Assembly (NCBI GenBank): GCA_963932465.1
Contig: OZ010786.1
Coordinates: forward strand, 534,133,073-534,197,072
Length of the DNA: 64,000 nt
Reading direction: 5' to 3'
DNA from: Maratus speciosus
Taxonomy: Eukaryota; Arthropoda; Arachnida; Araneae; Salticidae
Of this stretch, positions 36,101 to 45,300 are shown in pieces. Every line of letters starts with the position of its first letter. Within the stretch, counting starts at the first letter, position 1. Below the pieces are notes generated by a model. It was not told the origin of the DNA, ran no database searches, and saw nothing but the letters and a program-made list of their open reading frames with translations. A program made the translations under genes and the position numbers.

Positions 36101-37654
36101 ATGTTAAAGCCCTACCATCAAAGAAAAATTGAAAGTATAAATTTACTGACTATAAAAACAACCTCTAATGATGAAGAAGATGATGAAATTCCTAAATTGG
36201 ATGAGGAAAATAATGACAATGCGTTGTTAGAAGTATTGCAAGACATACAAAAAAACAACAGATTAAATGAAAGTCAACGAGAAGAATTAGGACAACTTAT
36301 TGGAAAATATGCTGACTCTTTTTCGACTGAACCAGGGTGCACGAATCTAGCTGAACATGATATTGAGCTGGAATCAGAAAAACCAATCTGTGCCCGGCCT
36401 TATAAAATGTCGCCTAGACAAACGGAAATCCTTAAGGCCGAAGTCGAGAAAATGCTGAAACTGGAAGTCATTGAGCCAGGTGAATCTGACTTTGCCTCTC
36501 CGTTAATTTTAGTTGAAGTTCCAGGCAGAGAAGCGAGACCTTGCATAGATTATCGCCGTTTAAATAAAGTGACTCGCACAAAATTTTATCCTTTGCCCAA
36601 CATTGACCAGTTAATAGAAAAGGTGTCTTCAGCTAAATATATTTCAGTTTTAGATCTGACCAGAGGTTATTGGCAAATTCCGTTAACGAAACGTGCTCAA
36701 AGGTATGCAACTTTTGTGACAAATTTTGGGACGTACAGACCTTTACGACTCCCCTTTGGTTTAAAAAATGCTCCATATGAATTTAGCCGACTTATGGCTG
36801 GATTACTCAGAAACTGTGAAGAGTATGCGGTGCCTTATTTGGATGATGTTGCTGTCTTTTCTCAAACTTGGGAAGATCATCTAAAGCACCTGGAAGACGT
36901 TTTCAAAAGACTGAGTGAAGCAAACCTGCATATTAAACCATCTAAATGTCAATTCGCACAAGCTTATGTAAAATATCTTGGACACTTAGTGGGTCAGGGT
37001 CTTAGAACTCCAGGAGAACTGAAGGTTCAAGCCATAAAAGAGTTTCCAATTCCTACTACTAAAACTCAAATCCGATCCTTCTTAGGTTTAGCCGGATATT
37101 ATCGGAACTATATTCCTAATTTTTCTGTAATTGCAACGCCTCTCACTAATTTATTAAAAGGAAAAGTTCGCAATTCAATAGTAAACTGGAATGACGACTG
37201 TCAAAAGGCATTTGATGAACTGAAAGGTAAACTCTCTGAAAATCCTGTCTTATATAGTCCTGACTTTTCGAAACCTTTCATCGTTCAGTGTGATGCTTCA
37301 AATTTGGGAATTGGTATAGTGTTATCCCAGCTGAATGAAAATAATGAAGAACATCCTATATTATATCTGAGCAAAAAGTTTTCAGACAGAGAACGAAACT
37401 TTAGTACCACCGAAAAAGAATGTGCTGCTATTGTGTTTGCAGTGCGAAAACTACGATGCTATTTGGATGGACATCAAAAATTTCAGATCCAGACGGACCA
37501 CAACCCCTTAGTATGGTTAGATAAAAACAGCGGAACTAATCCTAGACTTTTAAGATGGGCCTTACTTTTACAGTCCTTCAATTATGAAATTGTTCATAAA
37601 AAGGGAAAACATCATCAGAATGCTGATAGTTTGAGTCGAGCCCTAAAAGCCTAA
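33161..37654 (+). CDS. Gag-Pol polyprotein, order PR-INT-RT-RNaseH
   Basis: The ORF has 1497 codons, begins in a good initiation context (AAG-ATG-G) and ends at TAA. Residues 1-40 form a short SAP-like helical segment, and ~50-105 a charged coiled coil. Residues ~115-290 form the capsid, with a SCAN-like stretch at ~205-285 (ELGVEKFDQLKDLIITEQLK). The CCHC zinc knuckle is CYECGSSTHLRPQC at 352-365. The aspartic protease motif DTGA is at 407-410. The integrase HHCC zinc site uses H649, H655, C685 and C688, and its catalytic triad is D718, D777 and E812. A GPY/F-like module lies at ~947-986. Reverse transcriptase spans ~1060-1290, with D1165 and YLDD at 1226-1229. RNase H spans ~1370-1492, with D1378, E1418 or E1420, D1446 and D1489. 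All catalytic residues appear intact, and gag and pol share one frame with no frameshift. Residues 500-565 form an acidic linker where standard gypsy polyproteins would go straight into reverse transcriptase. Integrase before RT with gypsy-type motifs marks a Gmr1-like element. Confidence 0.95.
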   Translation: MAYLAKARRADLLEICDELELEVDLSKKIPEIKKIILESEVYKEEEVRLMLDRVIEDRKTREEREKEEKEKEERIRQEEREEHMAKEAHEHELELKKLEQLQRTSEQNDGSGRKVDVGPKIQLAQIVPKFDEKSDEMGLFLINFERRAEMAKVSKSEWVAYLLAVLPTEVTNMLARESSEDAINYDFVKNLILERYKLNSEKLKQCFYRHHKTPDKSWRNYAQELTSYFTAWITELGVEKFDQLKDLIITEQLKFRVPAETKEHFLDNWLNFVTPLDLAKKLDDYESIKESFKKKELPKKTMSNFRSQFKNSNNFDYKKESKDNKPKLPIKSESLTGNHREREFDKKRTLRCYECGSSTHLRPQCDKLKKSPEIISHVKVEVGQDSSITPYLSVGKVNGVQMEILRDTGATIDLIAQRYVKPHMYLNEKVWVRVPLHDGLFCLPLAEIELDCEMGHVITKAAVSRDSVDLGRYLLGNKTAALFEHCKEEKAVKEHMINAVQTRAQKKILEAEKVSHEEPEMHEISDETVEKNHSNSIERENKKMEAKKDKDKSEEEKLENQEDSILPVCQTVSVQELIKTSPKTFSEEQKKSKELKPLIEEAKKKNSKDSKFILEKNMLFYKRKDRNGTERKLLVVPERFREQLKKFCHETVATHLGVAKTKDALFKTFYWPNCFKDIEDYVRTCDYCQRVGKPQDKKKAPLQIVPVISEIFTKLNVDACGPLPVSTLGNKYIITVICLASKYPDAVPTPNLYSTTIIDALLQIFSRLGFPRILQTDQGKSFMSVLTTEFLEKFGVRVVRSSVYHPQSNPVERMHRTLKRILRVLCLESGADWEKVLPPALFALRTVTHNSTGFSPAELVHGQNLRTPMMLLYEKLTEQEIEEDSVISYVFDLMNRMKKCQELTAENMEKDKQNQKYWYDIKARKQEFKEGDKVLIVAPSKPNKLSVSWIGPGEVMKRLSETNYVICDPERKKSQVYHVNMLKPYHQRKIESINLLTIKTTSNDEEDDEIPKLDEENNDNALLEVLQDIQKNNRLNESQREELGQLIGKYADSFSTEPGCTNLAEHDIELESEKPICARPYKMSPRQTEILKAEVEKMLKLEVIEPGESDFASPLILVEVPGREARPCIDYRRLNKVTRTKFYPLPNIDQLIEKVSSAKYISVLDLTRGYWQIPLTKRAQRYATFVTNFGTYRPLRLPFGLKNAPYEFSRLMAGLLRNCEEYAVPYLDDVAVFSQTWEDHLKHLEDVFKRLSEANLHIKPSKCQFAQAYVKYLGHLVGQGLRTPGELKVQAIKEFPIPTTKTQIRSFLGLAGYYRNYIPNFSVIATPLTNLLKGKVRNSIVNWNDDCQKAFDELKGKLSENPVLYSPDFSKPFIVQCDASNLGIGIVLSQLNENNEEHPILYLSKKFSDRERNFSTTEKECAAIVFAVRKLRCYLDGHQKFQIQTDHNPLVWLDKNSGTNPRLLRWALLLQSFNYEIVHKKGKHHQNADSLSRALKA

Positions 37655-37930
37655 GTTTGATTAGAATGCTAATATGTAAATATGATAATTTGTATAACAG
37701 TTAAATTTGAATTTATTGTTTTGAATATGTGTAAATTGTTTTTCATTTGTATCTTGAGTATAATGTTTGAATATTTATAAATTTTATTTGTATTTTAAAT
37801 ATTTATGTTTTCATGGTGGGAATAAGTCAGTTGTGGTTCACGGTACTAAATTTTGTTTGGAACTGGTGCTTGAAAGCAATAATTCACAAAGAAACTTTTC
37901 CCCGTCGACTGTGAAAAGTTTTCTCCAGGT
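37655..37930 (+). other. 3' untranslated segment of the LTR element
   Basis: This short AT-rich stretch between the stop codon and the polypurine tract has no envelope or accessory ORF. Confidence 0.6.
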
Positions 37931-37941
37931 GGGGAGGAGTC
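37931..37941 (+). other. Polypurine tract
   Basis: GGGGAGGAGTC lies immediately before the 3' LTR. Its purine run GGGGAGGAG is in the expected position to prime plus-strand DNA synthesis. Confidence 0.8.
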
Positions 37942-38274
37942 TGTAAAGAACTAATTCATTACAGAAAACTAACATTTTTTCCACCGATAGATGGCGGTAG
38001 TCAACTGAGGATAGAAGATTGTTCTGTTTTTTCGAACTCCGAAGCGAGAAGCTGGAGTGAGCGCGCAGAGTGTTTTTTTTTTGGTTGTGAAGGTGACTCG
38101 ATGAGTGATGTAGTTAAAAAAAGTAGAAATTGTTACCACGATTATATTTTGTGTTTTGTGTTCGTAAATTTGTGTTTTGTGACTGTCATATTAAATCAAG
38201 AAATACCATCCGATGGCCTCTTCATTTATCAACTGTGTTTATTATTAAAGAATACCATAGTCTCCTACATTACA
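37942..38274 (+). repeat. 3' LTR
   Basis: This is the 333-bp partner of the 5' LTR, with the same TG...CA ends and no visible substitutions. It is offset by 6442 bp from the 5' copy. It lies directly after a purine-rich tract and is followed by the GACT duplication. Confidence 0.95.
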
Positions 38275-38278
38275 GACT
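38275..38278. repeat. Target-site duplication GACT (right)
   Basis: This is the right-hand copy of the GACT duplication. The host repeat resumes immediately with CTTAGAAAAAG. Confidence 0.85.
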
Positions 38279-38480
38279 CTTAGAAAAAGATTTTATAATA
38301 TTAGTTAAATAACATAAAAGCCTACTATGTAGTAAGAAATTCAAATTAAATGTCTTATGAGAATGTTTTAAAATGAAAATAGATCTTATTTGACTGTTAT
38401 AAATAATGTGTGGCAGATTCTTTTTTGAAATTTTTATTTAAACTTAGGAGATGAATCGAAATATAACAGGTAAAAATTGT
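38279..38480 (+). repeat. Repeat B, copy 2 (right half)
   Basis: Starts CTTAGAAAAAGATTTTATAA and continues with AGATCTTATTTGACTGTTAT, matching 59580-59660 in copy 3. Together with the left half it reconstitutes one B repeat around the LTR element. Confidence 0.7.
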
Positions 38481-39489
38481 AAACGCATATAAATTCAATC
38501 CCATTACAGAGTCGACATAAGGAAATAATTTTTTTAAAGATTTTATTATAAATTCTATAGACGTGTTTGAAAAGTTTTGTAATTTTTTTTTTTTTGGGGG
38601 GGGGGAATTTTTTCTTTTTTCAGATATAGATAATTATACATAAACAAACAGGATATTACGTAGGATATAACAATTATGATTGTACTTTAGAAATTCATGT
38701 TGTATTGTTTTTTTTTTTCATTTTATCAATTAATTTTGTTAAATGCTCTTCTAAAAAAAATAAGGGGGTCCCGGACATATTTAAAAAAAAAAATATTTTT
38801 TGAGTTAAAATTTTGAATGTTTTTGTGATGGTTAACCATATCATTTGTAAACAAAATCAAATGATAAAACTTCTTATAGCTTTTTAAAAAAAATTTAAAA
38901 TTTAAAATTTATGAAAAAAGTGGTATAACTTAAAATCGTTTTTATTATTTGTAGAATTTAAATTGTTTTTCATTTAAATAAACAGAAAAAAATATATATT
39001 TTTTAATTTAGAGCCAGCATTTTAAAAAATATTAATTTAAAAAAAAAAATTAAAAATATTTAACGAAGAAATTACAAAAAAGGTGGTGCAACTTTAAAAA
39101 AAAAAAATCATATTTTCAAAAGTAAATATTTTTTTCTAATATGCTGACTCAAAAGTAAAGTAAAATAATTGAAAAAGATATGTTCCGAGGTTCAACCCTG
39201 TATCTTTAAAGGTTCTCCAGTTATAAGAATTTAAATATGAGAAATGGTGAAAAAACCTATCATGAAGAAAAACGCAATTTCAAAAGAACTCGTTTCCTTG
39301 GCCACCATAGGTTGAAAGGCAGATTTTGAAAACAAACCAAAACTAAAAAAAATAATATTTCCTGTTCTAATTAAGATAAAAACATGATTTAAACATCATT
39401 TTAAGCAGAAAACGACAGAAAAATTTTTAATAAAAAAAAAAAATGAAAATTTGAAGATTTTTGTGTCCCGGACACCTTTAAATAATCCA
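38481..39489. other. Low-complexity AT-rich stretch
   Basis: A- and T-rich sequence with many A8-A11 runs and a G9-type run near 38596. No gene is seen. Confidence 0.5.
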
Positions 39490-39509
39490 CCCCCCCCCCC
39501 CCCCCCCAA

Positions 39510-39562
<53 letters not shown>
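39490..39562. repeat. Compound C / A / TA microsatellite
   Basis: An 18-C run (39490-39507) passes into 11 A and then a TA tract. Confidence 0.95.
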
Positions 39563-39566
<4 letters not shown>

Positions 39567-40119
39567 AAACATGAGATTAACAATTGCATGAAAACTCTTT
39601 TTTGTTACTTTTCAAACTTTTCAATCTAGTTGAAATGTGTTTCATTGTCTCTCTGTCTGCACGCCCGAACTATAACTCCCGTATATATGGTCGGTTTGTC
39701 ATGTAATTAAAATATGATACTGAGATATACTCTCGCATGTTAGGTATTCAAAGAGAAGTGTGTTGGATTTATAATTAGTGTTACAGGGGCACAATTTCAT
39801 TACATTCTGGTTTACGGGGAAAAATTATTTGCAATGTGTGATACACTCTAAATAAAATCATATTACACACTTTAAAACCTATTGAAAGTTAATATATGTC
39901 TCTGAGGTGTACAATTAATTGTGATTGTCCATAGCACATGGTGGGACATGCATGATACTTTCATTCATACTCAGCCACGTCCAAAATGTCAGGTTTTAGA
40001 ACCATCTATGGGAGGGGGCGGTAATTACTGGAAGTTTTCATTTCAGTTATGGGTTTTATATTTATCTTAAATTTTACATATTGCTTCATATACATATGCA
40101 TTTTATATAATATACAGTT
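39563..40119. other. Stretch with a degraded repeat lead-in
   Basis: TCTCTCTGTCTGCACGCCCG at about 39647 followed by AACTATAACTCCCGTATAT resembles the CTGT-type heads of other repeats here. No gene is seen. Confidence 0.4.
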
Positions 40120-40189
40120 AAATGTAAATACATTGCTTAAAGGTGCGTCAAATATAATAAAATCCTTTAAACACACATTAAAGTAATTT

Positions 40190-40236
40190 AAAAAACCAAA
40201 ACGTTTTCAACCGAAACTTACTCGGCCTTCATCAAT
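40190..40236 (-). ncRNA. Hammerhead-ribozyme-like motif, left copy
   Basis: The minus strand reads TTGATGA, the same GGCCGA/TCGGTT stem II, then GAAAACG. Here GAAA is present but the first base of CTGATGA is T. The two copies have complementary defects, so their ancestor may have had both intact core boxes (inference). Confidence 0.35.
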
Positions 40237-41379
40237 GACAAAATAATGGCTGCTGTCTCAATGCGTCTTCTAGCTTTGCACGCGTGGCAGCTCTCCCTGC
40301 ACATATTAATTTCCAGGACCCCGTTACTCAAAATCTACTTTCGACAAGTGAAATCATTAAATTAATTCATTTTCTTTAAAACAATACGTAGTTCTGTCTA
40401 CATGTATTTTTTTTCTCTCTTCTTTTCGCAACGAACTTAATTCAACACGTTCAAATATAAATATTTAATATTTTATTTTCCAGTTATTCAAAATTTCATT
40501 CTCGCATAATTTATTTCTGTTTCTTAACGGTCGTTGTCAAAAAGTAATAAAACACACAAAAACTGAAGTGGAGCTGTCCTTTTAAGATTACACTTTCTTT
40601 TATCCTATTTTATCTGCTTTGTAAATAAGTTAATCTTAATTGCAGCTAGAATTTGACGGTAAAAACGAAATTACAAAAAATAAAATAATTTTATGGGAAT
40701 TGCGGTTTCAAATATATTTCATATATCTTAGCACATATGCCTTTTTTCTGCATTTTCCATACATTCGTTAAGGTTACACAATCACATTTAAGCTAATTCG
40801 TTGGTGTTAAAATAAACAAACCCAGTCTTTATATCGTTCTTACTCATGAAATAAAGTAGAGTTGCTTTACATCCAGGTGAGTTAGTGCTGAGGATTGCTG
40901 CCACATTATATTCTGCTAAACCTCCTGCCAATGCTTTGTCTATTTTATTCCGGCGTCAAAAACTTTGTAAATTGGTGCTAATGTACTAAGCCAAGTCTTG
41001 TGTATCAGTACACAAAAAGTTCAGTTGGCTTTCTCCCTCTGTTGCTGTAAGGTCCCAATAAAAAGGCCGCTGTTTATTCTTTCTGACGTTACAGAGCACC
41101 TCTCCACACTTATCCATATGTCCCCATAACTGTATAAACAACTGTATATAACTGTGTTCTCCATTATGATTGTTTCCTTACTTCTATCTAAATAAAAATC
41201 TATGTCAGCACGTATTATTGGAGTTTTTCCTTCTTTTTGCGAACCCGGAACCACTGTTTAATGGCGAACCAAAGCGCCTTTCACAGCACCGAACAGACAA
41301 TTTTACTTCAAGGGTGGTATGGAATATAAGGTAAAATGGAAAATATTATTCAACAATTTTCCAAAAATTGCAGGATTAT

Positions 41380-41657
41380 CAATCATGTATTAATGCTTTC
41401 CAGACTGCGTGGATATCATATGATAATATATCGTTACAGACTATGTCTTTATTAAATATTATTTCTAGAAATTCTTTTATGATAGCTTCTTTGTGATTAC
41501 TTCTAAGGAAGATAATTTTGAATCTATTGAAATCTACTTTTAAATGCTGAGTTTGTGCTAATCCTGCTAATGCAGCGTGGGGACTATTTATTCTCAGATC
41601 TGATACTTGTTCTTTTATTCTGTCTCAAAATTTTCTCGGTGTCGTACCTATGTACCG
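41380..41657 (-). pseudogene. Penelope-like GIY-YIG endonuclease remnant
   Basis: The minus strand reads RYIGTTPRKF, stop, DRIKEQVSDL, then HLKVDFNRFKIIFLRSNHKE, EAIIKEFLEIIFNKDI and SYDIHAVWKALIHD. It closely resembles the plus-strand copy at 42272-42523 (IKVDFNTSKIIFRTSNHQ). The YIG core and the conserved downstream helix-rich region fit the endonuclease of Penelope-like retroelements. An in-frame stop and direct joining to an upstream pre-RT fragment, with the RT core missing, show it is nonfunctional. Confidence 0.65.
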
Positions 41658-41985
41658 TTTAAAATAGCAATGCGGTTAGTTTTATCAGTCTCGATAACAA
41701 CAATGTTCATATAATTTTTCAGTTTTCCTGGTATATTTTTAAACTCTTCATGTTGTGGGTTTAGTCTGTAAACAAACGATCTCATATTATTATGTAAAAT
41801 ACTCCTAACTATATCCCTCTGCATTAGATCAGTAGCCTGCACGGCTTTTTCGCAATCAGTAATAATAAATTTGTTGTTTCATTGACAGTCAAACATGAAT
41901 TTCGGACCTAGATTGAGGACTGATTTTTCTTTTTCTGATAACTGATTATTCGAAATATTAATAAATGTATCTGGATTCGGTTCCG
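41658..41985 (-). pseudogene. Penelope-like pre-RT region remnant
   Basis: The minus strand encodes NNQLSEKEKSVLNLGPKF, then after a stop DCEKAVQATDLMQRDIV, and finally NIVVIETDKTNRIAILN. The first motif matches the L-x-LGPKF landmark and the last the I-x-K-A-D-K-G-N-like landmark of Penelope-like polyproteins. The RT catalytic core that should follow is deleted, and the sequence passes directly to the endonuclease remnant. Confidence 0.55.
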
Positions 41986-42271
41986 TGTGGTTAAATTTAG
42001 TAGGTTTCAAATTGGCAATTTTCTTCTATACGGTAACTAATTTAATCCGATGCTAAAATGCTCTGTAACGTTCAGTAACCTTTAATTTACGATCCAAATC
42101 AGAATCAGACGAAGCGTTTGCTAATAAATTATATAAAAGATAAACCCTTACAGAAATGGCATCAATAAGTTTAATATTTATCTTTAACACAAAGTTTTAA
42201 GCATTTCATTTCAAATTTACGATTAAGAGCAGGAAAATATCTATTGTCAAAGAAGTATGACACTTATATTA

Positions 42272-42523
42272 TTTCGCGACAGAATAAAAGAACATGAAGC
42301 AGTTCTGGGATTAAATAGAACCCACACTGAGTTAGCATGATTACCACAAACACAGCCTATAAAAGTAGATTTCAATACATCTAAAATTATCTTCCGTACA
42401 AGTAATCACCAAGACGCTATCATAAGAGAATCTCTGGAAATAATATCTAATAAAGAAATAGTCTGTAAAGATATATTATCATACGATATACACACAGTCT
42501 GCAAAGAATTAATACATGTTTAA
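42272..42523 (+). pseudogene. Penelope-like GIY-YIG endonuclease remnant (inverted copy)
   Basis: The plus-strand frame FRDRIKEHEAVLGLNRTH, a stop, then KVDFNTSKIIFRTSNHQD and IIRESLEIISNKEIV parallels the minus-strand copy at 41380-41657. It is truncated at its 5' end, where it meets the opposite-facing copy near 42240-42270. Confidence 0.6.
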
Positions 42524-42808
42524 TAAACCTGCACTAAAACCTTTTTGGAAAAATTTTTGAATAACATTTTCCCTTCCACCTTATATTCCGCACATGGTTC
42601 GTACGGGTGTTATAGAAAATCTCTACTTAAGTAAGGCAAAATTTCGTGCGTTTAAACTAGATTTATTTTTCTATCAAAAAATACTGACATTTGGCATTGG
42701 AAATAATGGTACCCGTACGAACCCTGATTCCACACCACCCTTAAAGTAGAATGGTCTGTTCCGGGCAAAGCTAAAAGACGCAAAGAGACAACAGCTATCA
42801 GTGTTTCA

Positions 42809-42857
42809 CTGATGAAGGCCGAGTAAGTTTCGGTTAAAAACGTTTTCGTTTTTCAAA
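42809..42857 (+). ncRNA. Hammerhead-ribozyme-like motif, right copy
   Basis: CTGATGA is followed by a possible 6-bp stem II (GGCCGA with TCGGTT, loop GTAAGTT). The expected GAAA box is AAAA here, and a small stem III (AACG, TTTT, CGTT) follows. Penelope-like elements often carry hammerhead ribozymes in their terminal repeats. The GAAA defect and lack of an obvious stem I suggest it is inactive. Confidence 0.35.
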
Positions 42858-42925
42858 TTACTTTAATATGTTTTAAAATAATTTTATTATATTTGACGCA
42901 CCTTTAAGCAATGTGCTTACATTCG

Positions 42926-44163
42926 TTTCTATCTTTTGAAATTTAATTATTAATCAAGTTGAATTTTGCACTGAGTTTTTAACTTTTTATTGAATAATAT
43001 ACAGATTTGTATAAAACAACTCTTGCACTTTTCCGTTTAACGACGAAATTTCTGAAAGGCATCATTCGACTGTGTTAAGCGTCACCTAATTGAAATAGAT
43101 TTTACCCTAGTTTGCTGTATATATACAAATCGATGTATCATATAAAGAGATTCGTGAATGAATTTATTTTTTTTTTCGATTATAAAGGGCAATTTCCAAA
43201 TCTGAGTTTTGAAAAATTTTATAGCAATATTTAAAGAAGTTTCATTAAATACTAATTCATTTGTTATATAATACGGCGTCTTGTTGTTTATTCAAATGCA
43301 ACTTTCTTTATTTCGTATCGTAAAAATTAGATTATAATTTAGCTAAATACCTTACACAACGTTTTATGCATATTGTTAACACTAAATTGTTATAAAGTGT
43401 ACTTAAAGCTCATTCAGCATTAAAAACATTTTTGCTAACAAAGTACATGATATAAATAGTACATCAGCTTTGCTTATATTACGTAGTATATAAAATCCAT
43501 TTAACGTCCTTGTAGGTAATCGTGTCACATATGGTGACTATACCGAACGAATAATTTTTGCTGTGTCATGTGGTATAGTGAGAGTAAATTAAAACAGTCA
43601 AACACAAGCATCGATGTTTAGGTTCGTGTGTGCTGCGTATGTAAAACTAATGAGATTTTATGCTGAAAACTTGGATCGCAAAGACAACCGGAAACGTAAT
43701 ATCTGACTTGATGTCTTGTCTATGGTATAACACATAACATTACTGAGAGAATCTAAAGGGTATATGGGGAAATATTTTAAGTGTTGATGCACAAACATTA
43801 TATAAAACGGAAGACTTACCAAAAAACCGCGCCCGTCAACATCAAATATATCTGTATTATAAATTTAGTAAAAGAAATGGGGCGCAGTAGATATCAATAT
43901 TTGTACATAAAAAGTACTGCATAGGGGCCTTGGCATTTTTTCAAAAGCTTGAGACAATTCGGGCATCAGAAAGTGAGATTTGTTGCCAAATGATAAAAGC
44001 AGCTATGGGAACAAACATAATGAACGTTTGCGTTCGTTTATATGTGTATTTATATACATATATCGAAACATTTTATTTATATGTATATTATTATTGCTTT
44101 TTATCAACAATTTATTTCTGTTTATACATAAAAATAGACACATGGCATAATATATATAATACA
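42926..44163. other. AT-rich stretch, no gene seen
   Basis: No recognisable coding or element structure. Confidence 0.45.
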
Positions 44164-44167
44164 TTAA

Positions 44168-44241
44168 CCACTTCACCGGCGACGGGTATAGGGAAACAGT
44201 GCTTTTACCCCCGACTTTTCTCGGGGCAGCCGTTGAAGTGG
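44168..44241. mobile_element. 74-bp TTAA-flanked micro-MITE
   Basis: TTAA at 44164-44167 and 44242-44245 flank a segment starting CCACTTCACCGGC and ending GCCGTTGAAGTGG, a 13-bp inverted repeat with one mismatch. An internal hairpin CCCCGA/TCGGGG lies near 44208-44225. It is GC-rich against an AT-rich background. Confidence 0.7.
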
Positions 44242-44245
44242 TTAA

Positions 44246-44789
44246 AAATTGCATAAATATTTTTTTTTAAATCTCGTGCAAAAGAAACAGTGTATATGTT
44301 GTCAGAATAAAATTGCCAAATCTCCTTCTCCCTCTAAAGGCATTTTATCTATCTTGCAAAGGTCCTTATACAAGGAAAGTACCAAAAACTGTAATATAAC
44401 GTTTTGAAGACGAATGTGTTAATTATAAATTTACATTTAAACGTACCTTTTTCCTGTTTAGGTATATCGTTGCTTTACCATACACTCTAGTACGTTCTTA
44501 TTAATGAAGGGCTAGTTTATTATATTTTTAAAACACATTAAAAGTTTGAGTAATGTTCATTTTATCTATATGTCAATGAAAATAAATAATTTTTTTTTTT
44601 TTAGTTACATCTTTAAATATAAAAATGAATAATCTGCTAGATGATTTTTTTTTACATTGTAACTTATTCTAAAAAATGCAGAATATACACATATTACTCG
44701 TCTTTATCTTTACAAAACACCGTGATCTTGTGTTCACGCAAGATCAAAATACATTCGAAATTATTAACAAAGAAAAAACTTCATTTTAT
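44246..44789. other. AT-rich stretch, no gene seen
   Basis: No recognisable feature. A 64-codon frame at 44641-44835 has no motif. Confidence 0.4.
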
Positions 44790-45300
44790 TGTAAAACTAC
44801 ACAGTAATTCCAAAAAATACTTAAGAAGAATCTAACTTAAATATTTTCGAATTTTTTTTGTTATTATCTTTATTAATTTTTTTTTTTTTTTTAAATGTAT
44901 CATCTCATATGAATATTTAATTTCATGTCGTAAGAAATTGGACGTTAAATCTCCGAAATAGATAACTCAAATGTTGCATTTTGTTTTAAAATATTAAATT
45001 CTTAAGAGCAATGTTAACAAAAATATTTCCAGTTTTTTATGTTTTCCCATTGCAAGAAAGACTTCAGATAATATGCCGTATTTTCTAAAAGTTTTCTTTA
45101 ATTCCGTAATGGAATTAGAAATGCAGAATAAACAAAAAGTTACATAGGAATGAAGATAACAACACAATTCTCATATTTTGCATGATTTCGAACTAAGAGA
45201 GCTATATTTTTATAAATAATGTATCGAAAAGTAGTACATTAAAAATGCGAAAAAATGTACATAATATTTTGAAAGTTATTAAGATCATTTGTACGAGAAT
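44790..45300 (+). repeat. Repeat C, copy 2
   Basis: Closely matches 16230-16720: TTTTAAAATATTAAATTCTT, GCAATGTTAACA, TATTTTCTAAAAGTTTTCTT and GCAGAATAAACAAAAAGTTA occur in the same order and orientation. Confidence 0.75.

Larger units (their letters stand above)
31500..38274 (+). mobile_element. Complete Gmr1-like Ty3/gypsy LTR retrotransposon
   Basis: This is a 6775-bp element: 5' LTR, ~1.3-kb leader, one gag-pol ORF, ~0.29-kb 3' untranslated region with a polypurine tract, and 3' LTR. The two 333-bp LTRs begin TG, end CA and show no difference when read base by base. The direct repeat GACT flanks both sides. The single polyprotein has gypsy-type protease, integrase, reverse transcriptase and RNase H, but integrase comes before reverse transcriptase. 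No envelope ORF is present. Identical LTRs and an undamaged ORF imply recent insertion and possible present activity; this is inference. It is inserted in a copy of dispersed repeat B, and two other B copies in the window show the uninterrupted sequence. Confidence 0.95.
40120..42925. mobile_element. Two head-to-head Penelope-like element fragments
   Basis: The ends at ~40120-40260 and ~42780-42925 are inverted copies of one another (GCGTCAAATATAATAAAATC on the left; TTATATTTGACGCACC on the right). Each half carries a GIY-YIG endonuclease-like coding remnant pointing outward: minus strand at ~41380-41657 and plus strand at 42272-42523. The left half also keeps part of the region before the reverse transcriptase. 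Inverted partial copies are common for Penelope-like elements. Hammerhead-like sequence lies near both outer ends. Confidence 0.75.

Noticed and set aside
41021..41254. 77-codon minus-strand frame inside the Penelope region
   Set aside because: Does not match the known Penelope-like domains and lies in the 3' portion beyond the endonuclease remnant; probably chance.
43930..44256. 108-codon frame as a gene
   Set aside because: Runs through AT-rich sequence and into the TTAA micro-MITE; no recognisable domain.
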